A stretch of 20,579 nucleotides of DNA, from assembly GCA_900755005.1 (NCBI GenBank), contig CAAEEX010000084.1, forward strand, positions 1 to 20,579, given 5' to 3'. The stretch's first letter is position 1; each line of letters opens with the position of its first letter. The position numbers were made by a program, and so were the translations under genes. This document shows, piece after piece, positions 15,307 to 20,579 of the stretch. The stretch comes from an uncultured Collinsella sp. Lineage in GTDB: Bacteria > Actinomycetota > Coriobacteriia > Coriobacteriales > Coriobacteriaceae. The notes under the pieces were generated by a model. That model did not search any database. It was given only the letters and a program-made list of their open reading frames with translations, and was not told where the DNA came from.

Positions 15307-15804
15307 ATGCCGGGCGAGAATTTTCCTGGCGATAGGATCGTCAGCTTGGTCGATGAGCTCGAAGGGCTGATCGAGGAAGCCAAGCCGCCTTTCGGCAAGA
15401 ACGCTCAGTTCAAGGTCATCGACGCCGACGTGTTCTTCAACATCCTCGACGAGATCCGCATGAGCTATCCCGAGGAGTGGCAGAAGTCCCGCCGTATCCT
15501 TAAGGAGCGCGAGGAGCTTATGGCTTCCGCCGCCGCTCAGGCCGATTCCATCATCGCCGACGCTCAGCAGCAGGCCCTCACCATTGCCGGTGAGCAGGAG
15601 ATCGTCCGCTTAGCGCAGCAGCAGGCCGACGACATCCGTGATCGTGCCCAGCAGTACGAGCGCGAGACGCGTTATGCTGCCGAGGACTACGCAGAGCAGG
15701 TCTTTACGCACCTGGAGGAGAACCTCAAGAGCCTGACTGGCACCGTTACCCGTTGCCGTCAGCAGCTCAACGAGGGTGCCGCCCAACAGAATGGTCAGTG
15801 GTAA
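15307..15804 (+). CDS. DivIVA/SepIVA-like coiled-coil protein
   Basis: The 165-residue product has no enzyme motif. Residues about 12-25 (VSLVDELEGLIEEAK) and 37-58 (a FKVIDADVFFNILDEIRMSYP-type segment) form a short N-terminal head. From about 60 to 150 it is a predicted long Ala/Gln/Glu/Arg coiled coil (REELMASAAAQADSIIADAQ, then RLAQQQADDIRDRAQQYERE). No membrane segment is visible. The pattern resembles mycobacterial SepIVA, a DivIVA-like septation factor, which also sits just before the DUF177 gene. The mycobacterial protein is longer, so this would be a trimmed version. Such genes are often auto-annotated as ATPase or F0F1 subunit-b-like because of the coiled coil. It overlaps the DUF177 start by one base (TAATG). 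The function is inferred from layout and context only. Confidence 0.7.
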   Translation: MPGENFPGDRIVSLVDELEGLIEEAKPPFGKNAQFKVIDADVFFNILDEIRMSYPEEWQKSRRILKEREELMASAAAQADSIIADAQQQALTIAGEQEIVRLAQQQADDIRDRAQQYERETRYAAEDYAEQVFTHLEENLKSLTGTVTRCRQQLNEGAAQQNGQW

Positions 15805-16358
15805 TGGCTGAGTTCCCGAGCGTTACCGTCGATCTTTCCGAGCAGCTTGAGTTTCCCGGAGATTCGTATCCGCTGACCGGCAAGGTCGATGTCGCCACCT
15901 ACACGGTGGGCGAGAAGGAGTACCAGCTACAGGACGGCATCGACTACGACGTTGTCTTTACCAATGCCGGTACCGGTGTCTTGCTCACGGGCATGGTCCG
16001 CGCGCACGCCACCGGCGAGTGCGACCGTTGCCTGGAGCCCGCTTCGTTTGATATCGCCGGCGAGATCGAGGAGTTCTACCTCTTTGAGGAGCCCGAGGAT
16101 CCCGAGGCCTACGAGGACGGCTACGAGCTCCTGGGTGAGGATCGCATCGTCGATCTGGGTGAGCCCATCAACGACGCGATCGTTATGGACACGCCGTTTG
16201 TCGTTCTGTGCAAGCCCGATTGCCGCGGTCTGTGCCCCACTTGCGGTTGCAATCTCAACGTCGAGCAATGCGATTGCGCCGCCCAGGCAGAGGCAGAATG
16301 GGCCGCTGCCACGGAAAATCCATTTGCAGCATTGAAGAATCTCAAGCTCGATGAGTAA
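15804..16358 (+). CDS. yceD: DUF177 (YceD family) protein
   Basis: The DUF177/YceD family is found next to rpmF in most bacteria and is linked to 23S rRNA/large-subunit biogenesis. The 184-residue product shows the conserved CDRCLEP box (C73, C76) and a C-terminal Cys cluster CKPDCRGLCPTCGCNLN (C136, C140, C144, C147, C149), with two more Cys at 156 and 158, so it probably binds zinc. An acidic middle segment (EEPEDPEAYEDG) follows the first box. The start is the ATG that shares its A with the upstream TAA stop. Upstream in-frame codons run back into the previous gene in another frame and are shadow. rpmF follows after 64 bases. Confidence 0.93.
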   Translation: MAEFPSVTVDLSEQLEFPGDSYPLTGKVDVATYTVGEKEYQLQDGIDYDVVFTNAGTGVLLTGMVRAHATGECDRCLEPASFDIAGEIEEFYLFEEPEDPEAYEDGYELLGEDRIVDLGEPINDAIVMDTPFVVLCKPDCRGLCPTCGCNLNVEQCDCAAQAEAEWAAATENPFAALKNLKLDE

Positions 16359-16363
16359 AACTG

Positions 16364-16372
16364 TGGTAGTAT
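16364..16372 (+). promoter_or_regulatory. Candidate extended -10 promoter of rpmF
   Basis: TGGTAGTAT (TGn then TAGTAT at 16367-16372) lies in the 64-base gap between the DUF177 gene and rpmF, giving a predicted start about 45 bases before the rpmF ATG. There is no recognisable -35. It would allow rpmF to be made separately from the upstream genes. Confidence 0.4.
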
Positions 16373-16422
16373 CGCTACTTGCGCGTAATCGCCACACTGG
16401 ATAGTTCATAAGGAAGGTCACT

Positions 16423-16602
16423 ATGCCCGTACCTAAACAAAAGCAGGGTCGTATCCGCACTCACACCCGTCGTTCCGCCAACATGAAGATCTCGGCTGCG
16501 GCTCAGTCCACGTGCCCCCGTTGCGGCGCTGTCAAGCTTCCGCACCACGTGTGCCCCAGCTGCGGTTTCTACAAGGACCGCGAGGTTATCGTTACCGAGT
16601 AA
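16423..16602 (+). CDS. rpmF: 50S ribosomal protein L32, zinc-binding type
   Basis: L32 is a small large-subunit protein. The 59-residue product begins MPVPKQKQGRIRTHTRRSAN, the family opening (AVPKxKxSxxRxxxRRs), and has two Cys pairs, CPRC (31-34) and CPSC (44-47), that form a zinc ribbon. It is therefore a C+ (zinc-dependent) L32; some bacteria hold a second Cys-free copy for zinc starvation, but none is seen here. AGGAAGG lies 5 bases before the ATG. The DUF177-rpmF-plsX order is highly conserved. A strong terminator follows at 16643. Confidence 0.97.
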   Translation: MPVPKQKQGRIRTHTRRSANMKISAAAQSTCPRCGAVKLPHHVCPSCGFYKDREVIVTE

Positions 16603-16605
16603 CGG

Positions 16606-16639
16606 TATACTCTGGATGCGATGCCGTTCCAAATGGAAC
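16606..16639 (+). promoter_or_regulatory. Possible plsX promoter and leader inverted repeat
   Basis: TATACT (16606-16611) resembles a -10 without a good -35 or TG extension. Downstream lies an inverted repeat GTTCC-AAAT-GGAAC (16626-16639). Together with the terminator hairpin that follows, it would form a structured leader before plsX. Confidence 0.3.
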
Positions 16640-16642
16640 CAC

Positions 16643-16673
16643 AATGGCCGGCTCAATGAGTCGGCCATTTTTG
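16643..16673 (+). terminator. Strong hairpin terminator between rpmF and plsX
   Basis: AATGGCCGGCTC (16643-16654) pairs with GAGTCGGCCATT (16658-16669) over a 3-base loop with one G-T wobble, and T runs to 16672. It looks like a full intrinsic terminator, yet plsX starts only 16 bases later. It may end rpmF transcripts or act as an attenuator for plsX. Confidence 0.88.
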
Positions 16674-16676
16674 TAT

Positions 16677-16682
16677 AAGGAG
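16677..16682 (+). promoter_or_regulatory. Shine-Dalgarno deciding the plsX start
   Basis: AAGGAG lies 7 bases before ATG 16690 but only one base before the in-frame ATG 16684. The second ATG is therefore the likely start. Confidence 0.75.
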
Positions 16683-16689
16683 CATGTAT

Positions 16690-17709
16690 ATGAGTAACGT
16701 TCGCGTTTGTGTAGACGTTGTGGGCGGAGACGAGAAACCTCAGGTTGTTCTCGATGGTATCGAGGCTGCGCTTGCCGCCGATCCCGATATCGAGGTCTTG
16801 GCAGCTGGCCCCGCTGAAATCGTCAATCCCTTTGCTGCTTCCCATGCACGTGTTGAGGCCCTTGAGGCACCCGACGTTATCGCCATGGATGACGATCCCA
16901 TTCGCGCCGTGATGACCAAGCGTAAATCGTCGATCGTGCTGTCGTGCCGCGCCATCAAGAAGGGAAATGCGGACGCGTTCTTCTCCGCAGGCTCGACCGG
17001 CGCCATGACCGCCGCTGCTACTGCCTACGTGACGCCGTTTAGATATATGGCTGAAGGCAAGAAGCAGCCGGTGCGCCCTTGTCTGACCAATGCGCTGCCC
17101 AATCGCGCCGGCGGTCTGACGGTGCTGTGCGATATGGGCGCCAACCCCGATGTCGAGGTCGACGACATGGTGCGTTTTGCCCAGATGGGTAGCGCCTATG
17201 CCCGCGTTGTCCTGGGCATCGAGCATCCTCGCGTGGGCCTGCTTGCCAATGGCACCGAGGACGAGAAGGGTTCCAACTTTACCAAGGCCTGCTTCCCGGC
17301 TATGAAAGCCTCCGTTCCCGGCTTTGTTGGTAACTGTGAGGGAACGGACATCACCTCGGGCAATTTCGATGTCGTTGTTGCCGACGGCATGTCGGGCAAT
17401 ATCGCTCTCAAGGCTACCGAGGGCGCTGCCAAGTTTTTGCTGCAGGAGCTCAAGGGCGCCTTTATGGCCTCGCTCGGCACCAAGATCGCCGCGCTGCTCA
17501 TCAAAAAGCAGATGCGCGAGATTAAGGCCAAGCTCTCTGGTGATGCCAAGGGCGGCGCGATTCTTTTGGGCCTGCGTGGCGTGGTCCTGATCGGCCATGG
17601 CGCCACCTCGGTCGAGGCTGTTAAAAACGGTACGCTTGCGGCGGCCGAAGCCGTGCGCGCGGGGCTGGTCGAGAACGTCGCCAACTCCATGGACGGCATC
17701 GTTTTGTAA
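16690..17709 (+). CDS. plsX: Phosphate acyltransferase PlsX
   Basis: PlsX converts acyl-ACP and phosphate to acyl-phosphate, the acyl donor for PlsY in phospholipid synthesis; it acts at the membrane surface. From ATG 16690 the product is 339 residues, the usual length. It shows the N-terminal DVVGGDEKP (9-17; commonly DxMGGDxxP), AGSTGAM (100-106), CDMGANPDV, GLLANGTEDEKGS, ADGMSGNIALK and the late LLGLRGVVLIGHG segment. The ATG at 16684 would add only two residues and is too near the Shine-Dalgarno. In Firmicutes plsX is followed by fabD and fabG before acpP; here a 124-base gap leads straight to acpP. Confidence 0.96.
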   Translation: MSNVRVCVDVVGGDEKPQVVLDGIEAALAADPDIEVLAAGPAEIVNPFAASHARVEALEAPDVIAMDDDPIRAVMTKRKSSIVLSCRAIKKGNADAFFSAGSTGAMTAAATAYVTPFRYMAEGKKQPVRPCLTNALPNRAGGLTVLCDMGANPDVEVDDMVRFAQMGSAYARVVLGIEHPRVGLLANGTEDEKGSNFTKACFPAMKASVPGFVGNCEGTDITSGNFDVVVADGMSGNIALKATEGAAKFLLQELKGAFMASLGTKIAALLIKKQMREIKAKLSGDAKGGAILLGLRGVVLIGHGATSVEAVKNGTLAAAEAVRAGLVENVANSMDGIVL

Positions 17710-17756
17710 GAGCGAGTTAGAGCGCTGTTATGTGCCTCGCGGCCTGCTTCGTGGGG

Positions 17757-17762
17757 TAGAAT
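17757..17762 (+). promoter_or_regulatory. Candidate -10 of acpP promoter
   Basis: TAGAAT lies in the plsX-acpP gap with no clear -35. A start near 17769 would put the 22-bp palindrome at about +7 to +28, a typical operator position. Confidence 0.4.
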
Positions 17763-17775
17763 CAGAACCGTGTCT

Positions 17776-17797
17776 TGGTACCGCCCGGGCGGTACCA
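17776..17797 (+). promoter_or_regulatory. Perfect 22-bp palindrome upstream of acpP, candidate operator
   Basis: The half-site TGGTACCGCCC is followed by its exact reverse complement; the core is CCCGGG. It lies 14 bases after the TAGAAT -10 candidate and about 37 bases before the acpP ATG. No T-run follows, so it is not an intrinsic terminator. As RNA it could fold into a 9-bp stem with a CCGG loop. It may bind a dimeric repressor. Confidence 0.6.
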
Positions 17798-17833
17798 TTC
17801 GTTTGGTATTCATGCACTACGAGAGGAAGCGCT

Positions 17834-18076
17834 ATGGACCGCTCCGAAATCTTCGACAAGATCGCCGAGGTCGCTGCTGACGTTCTGGGCGTCGATGTTG
17901 CCGAAATTAGCGATGAGACCACCTTTGACGATCTCGATGCCAACTCGCTCGAGCGCCTGCAGCTGGTTACGGCTATCGAGGACGAGTTCAACCTCGAGAT
18001 CGATGACGAGACTCTGCTCTCGCTCAACTCTGTCGCCGACGCCGTCGACGCGATCGAACACGCCAGGGAGGCCTAG
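17834..18076 (+). CDS. acpP: Acyl carrier protein
   Basis: ACP carries growing acyl chains on a 4'-phosphopantetheine arm. The 80-residue acidic product has the family pattern (DVLGVDVAEISDETTFDDL, then the attachment Ser38 in DANSLERLQLV, then AIEDEFNLEIDDE). The usual Asp before the attachment Ser is Asn here (NSL instead of DSL). The gene starts at ATG 17834, preceded by GAGAGGAAG. The frame is open farther upstream, but that part is the plsX-acpP gap. rnc starts 3 bases after the stop, so acpP and rnc are cotranscribed; acpP-rnc-smc is the conserved order in Firmicutes. Confidence 0.95.
   Translation: MDRSEIFDKIAEVAADVLGVDVAEISDETTFDDLDANSLERLQLVTAIEDEFNLEIDDETLLSLNSVADAVDAIEHAREA
18065..18071 (+). 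promoter_or_regulatory. Shine-Dalgarno for rnc (supports a TTG start)
   Basis: AGGGAGG lies at the end of acpP, 8 bases before the TTG at 18080. The second in-frame TTG at 18086 would be 14 bases away, so 18080 is preferred. Confidence 0.6.
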
Positions 18077-18079
18077 GTC

Positions 18080-18805
18080 TTGGCTTTGTCTGAACGACTT
18101 ACGCGTGCCCAGGAAATCCTGGGCCACGAGTTCAATAATAAGGTGCTGCTGCGCGCGGCGCTTACGCATCCCTCGGCAGTCGAGGGCCAGCCGGTTTCTG
18201 CCAGCTATGAGCGCCTTGAGTTCTTGGGCGATTCCATTTTGGGCGCCGTCGTCGCCCGTTCGCTCTTTGAGTCCTATCCGGAGTTTGACGAGGGCAAGCT
18301 CACGCGCCTGAAGGTGTCGCTTGTCTCGGGCGCCACGCTGTCCGAGGTTTCTCACGAGTTGGGCATCGACGACATCATCATCTTTGGTGCCTCCGAGACC
18401 GGTACCGGTGCGCGCGGCCTGCACTCGGCGCTCGAGAACGTCTACGAGTCGCTCGTGGGCGCGCTGTACCTGGATGCCGGCTGGGATGTTGCGGCGGACT
18501 TTATCCATCGTACGCTCAAGCCCCATTTGGCCTCCGAGCGTGCCGAGCATCCTGCGAACCCCAAGTCGTTTTTGCAGGAGTGCGTGCAAGCCGACGGCCA
18601 CGAGCCTCCGGCGTACAAGCTCGTTGGCTCTGAAGGCCCGGCGCATGCACCGACCTTTACCGCCGTGGTGCTCATCGACGGTATTCGCCAGGGCCGCGGC
18701 ACCGGTTCCTCCAAGAAGGAGGCCGAGGGAGCCGCTGCGCTCGAGGCGCTCGACCGCATGGGTTACACCACTAATGGCGTGATTCTCAACAAGAAGCCTG
18801 TTTAA
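18080..18805 (+). CDS. rnc: Ribonuclease III
   Basis: RNase III cuts double-stranded RNA, including rRNA precursors. The 241-residue product has the signature ERLEFLGDSILG (44-55) with the expected E47 and D51, and the second catalytic region ENVYESLVGALYLDAG with E123. At the position matching E. coli Asp114 the residue is Asn120, an aspect seen in some other RNase III proteins as far as I recall. The C-terminal dsRNA-binding domain starts near NPKSFLQECVQ (about 160) and ends near ALEALDRM. The start is TTG at 18080 with AGGGAGG upstream; no in-frame ATG or GTG occurs near. It sits 3 bases after acpP and 10 before smc. Confidence 0.95.
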   Translation: MALSERLTRAQEILGHEFNNKVLLRAALTHPSAVEGQPVSASYERLEFLGDSILGAVVARSLFESYPEFDEGKLTRLKVSLVSGATLSEVSHELGIDDIIIFGASETGTGARGLHSALENVYESLVGALYLDAGWDVAADFIHRTLKPHLASERAEHPANPKSFLQECVQADGHEPPAYKLVGSEGPAHAPTFTAVVLIDGIRQGRGTGSSKKEAEGAAALEALDRMGYTTNGVILNKKPV

Positions 18806-18815
18806 GCGAGGAACC

Positions 18816-20579
18816 GTGTATCTCAAGTCCCTCACGCTCAAAGGGTTCAAGTCGTTTGCCGACCGCGCCCATATGACGTTTGAGCCGGGCCTAACCGTCA
18901 TCGTCGGTCCCAACGGCTCGGGAAAATCGAACATCTCCGACTCGATTCTGTGGGTCCTGGGCGAGCAGAGCGCCAAGCAGCTGCGCGGCCAGGCCATGGA
19001 GGACGTCATCTTCTCGGGCTCGTCGGCGCGCAAGCCGGTGGGTGTGGCCGAGGTCACGCTGGTGCTCGATAATTCGGACCATATGTTGCCTGTCGACTTT
19101 GACGAGGTGGCTATCACCCGCCGCATGTATCGCTCGGGCGAAAGCGAGTACCTCATCAACTCGAGCCCGTGCCGCCTGATGGACATCCAGGACATCCTGC
19201 ACGATTCGGGACTGGGCAAGGATACGCATTCCATCATCAGCCAGGGCAAGCTCGATGCCATTTTGCAGAGCCGCCCCGAGGAGCGCCGTGCCCTCATTGA
19301 GGAGGCCGCCGGCATCTCCAAGCACAAGCGTCGTAAGGAACGTGCGCTCAAAAAGATTAAATCGATGGACGAGCACCTGACCCGTGCCCGCGACATCAAT
19401 AAGGAGATCGCCCGTCAGCTGCGGCCGCTGGAGCGTCAGGTCGATCGCGCGCGCAAGTACAAAGAGCTGTCCTCGCGCGCGAACGAGCTTACGCAGATGC
19501 TGGCTGTCGACGAGCTGCGTTCGCTGCAATCGCAGTGGAACGACCTGGAGAGCCGCTCTAAGGAGGGCGCCGCCGAGCTTGAGCTTGCGCAATACCGCTT
19601 GGGCGAAAAGGAGCGCGAGCTCGAGAAGCTCCAGGTTATGCTCGAGGAAAAGGGCCTGTTTGTGGGCGATCTGGGCGAGCAGCGCCGCCATATGCAAGAC
19701 GTGGTCGGCCGCATTAACTCCGACATGCGTCTGCTCGAGGAAAAGGGCCACAACATGGTGTCGCGCCTGTCTGACATGCGCGGCCAGATCTCGAGCTCCG
19801 AGCATCAGCGCCGTCGCGTGGTCGAGGAGCTCGAGGATGCACGAGTCCAGCTTGAGGAAGTGACCGGCGAGCATATGCAGGCCCAGGAGGACGTCGACGC
19901 CGCTGGTCCTGCCGCCGCCGAGCTTCACGAGCGCCGCGTGGCGCTTGATGCGCAGATTTCGCAGCTCACGCGCGAGCAGCGCGATGTGCAGCGTGTGGCC
20001 GATAACGCCGCGCTCGAGCTCGCCAAGGTGAAGGACTCGCTGAGCAACACCGAGGTCGAGGACAACATGTATGCCTCGCGCCTGGAGCAGATCGATGAGC
20101 AGCTCGAGGAGGTCACGGCATCGCTTGATAGCCGCCGCAACCGTGCTGAGGAGCTTGAGAGCGCCCTTGAGGCGGCTCGTCAAGCCCAGAGCGATGCGCG
20201 TGAGGCTACCGAGGTCGCCCGTGCAGCCCTTAAGGACTTGCGTAATCGCGAGAGCGAGGCGCGCAACAAGCTGTCCGAGGTGCGCTCGGAGCTTGCCAGC
20301 CAAAAGAAGCTTGATGCTCGCATGGCCGACAGCTCGCCACTCGTAAGCCGTCTGGTGGGCGCGCTGGGCGACGATGTCTCGGGTCGTCTGGGCGATGTGC
20401 TCGAGGCACCGCGTGAGCTTGAGGGCCTGGTTGAGCAGCTGCTCGCCGGCGATATCGATGCCCTGTTGTTCGATAATGCTGCCGCACTTGAGCGCGCCGG
20501 TCGCGCCGCCCTGGACCAGAAGAAGGCCTCGGGCGAGGCGCTGCTGGTGGCGCGCAGCGTGAGTGGCGGTGCTGCTGCC
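18816..20579 (+). CDS. smc: Chromosome segregation protein SMC (3' end missing)
   Basis: SMC forms the bacterial condensin that loops and organises the chromosome with ScpA/ScpB. The frame stays open from the GTG at 18816 to the window end (588 residues), so the gene continues outside. The start gives the family N-terminus (YLKSLTLKGFKSFAD), Walker A GPNGSGKS (31-38), then the LWVLGEQSAKQLRG and FSGSSARKPV segments. DILHDSGLGKDTHSIISQGKLDAIL and the RRALIEEAAGISKHKRRK region match other bacterial SMCs. A long heptad-rich coiled coil runs from about residue 160 to 500. Residues about 505-588 look like the start of the hinge. GAGGAA precedes the GTG by 3-4 bases. The GTG start and missing stop explain why no complete reading frame shows. 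Confidence 0.95.
   Translation, partial: MYLKSLTLKGFKSFADRAHMTFEPGLTVIVGPNGSGKSNISDSILWVLGEQSAKQLRGQAMEDVIFSGSSARKPVGVAEVTLVLDNSDHMLPVDFDEVAITRRMYRSGESEYLINSSPCRLMDIQDILHDSGLGKDTHSIISQGKLDAILQSRPEERRALIEEAAGISKHKRRKERALKKIKSMDEHLTRARDINKEIARQLRPLERQVDRARKYKELSSRANELTQMLAVDELRSLQSQWNDLESRSKEGAAELELAQYRLGEKERELEKLQVMLEEKGLFVGDLGEQRRHMQDVVGRINSDMRLLEEKGHNMVSRLSDMRGQISSSEHQRRRVVEELEDARVQLEEVTGEHMQAQEDVDAAGPAAAELHERRVALDAQISQLTREQRDVQRVADNAALELAKVKDSLSNTEVEDNMYASRLEQIDEQLEEVTASLDSRRNRAEELESALEAARQAQSDAREATEVARAALKDLRNRESEARNKLSEVRSELASQKKLDARMADSSPLVSRLVGALGDDVSGRLGDVLEAPRELEGLVEQLLAGDIDALLFDNAAALERAGRAALDQKKASGEALLVARSVSGGAAA

Noticed and set aside
16512..16697. 61-codon frame across the rpmF end and the terminator
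   Set aside because: It is out of frame with rpmF, runs through the terminator hairpin, has no ribosome site, and shows no recognisable motif.
1..20579. Mobile element, phage, CRISPR or defence system
   Set aside because: No transposase, integrase, direct-repeat array or effector domain is visible. All genes are core functions on one strand with uniform composition.

Overview
This is a GC-rich stretch of core bacterial chromosome. Every gene reads left to right on the + strand, and the window is open at both ends: infB lacks its 5' part and smc lacks its 3' part. Gene content and order point to a high-GC Gram-positive of the Coriobacteriia, and Collinsella is my best guess. The reasons are the sigma-70 factor with an Asp-rich stretch, a zinc-type L32, a DivIVA/SepIVA-like coiled-coil gene beside DUF177 as in Actinobacteria, and a yloU/yloV-recG order shared with Firmicutes. 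This placement is inference from order and sequence style; no database was searched.

Region 1 (1-7968) is a tightly packed operon: infB (partial), rbfA, a DHH/DHHA1 phosphoesterase (NrnA type), truB, ribF and dnaG. Several junctions overlap (8, 4 and 8 nt), which suggests translational coupling. It joins translation initiation, ribosome maturation, nano-RNA turnover, tRNA modification, flavin cofactor synthesis and replication priming. Region 2 (7969-9703) holds the housekeeping sigma factor gene rpoD with its own likely promoter and a hairpin terminator, a perfect 24-bp palindrome, then a tRNA-Asn(GTT) gene with a good promoter and a strong terminator.

Region 3 (9704-15238) is asp23/yloU, a fakA-like DAK2 gene, recG, rsmD and coaD; the last three overlap or nearly abut. 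Region 4 (15239-16673) is a SepIVA-like coiled-coil gene, DUF177 (yceD) and rpmF, ending in a strong hairpin terminator that lies only 16 bases before plsX. Region 5 (16674-20579) is plsX, a 124-bp gap with a perfect 22-bp palindrome, then acpP, rnc and smc.

The lipid theme is notable. FakA-like kinase, PlsX and ACP all serve the acyl-phosphate/acyl-ACP pool, and both plsX and acpP have structured leaders. No mobile element, CRISPR array, prophage gene or defence system is visible. The coding content is ordinary housekeeping, so the points worth a second look are mainly intergenic structures (palindromes, leaders) and a few unusual protein details. I see no convincing novel multi-gene system.
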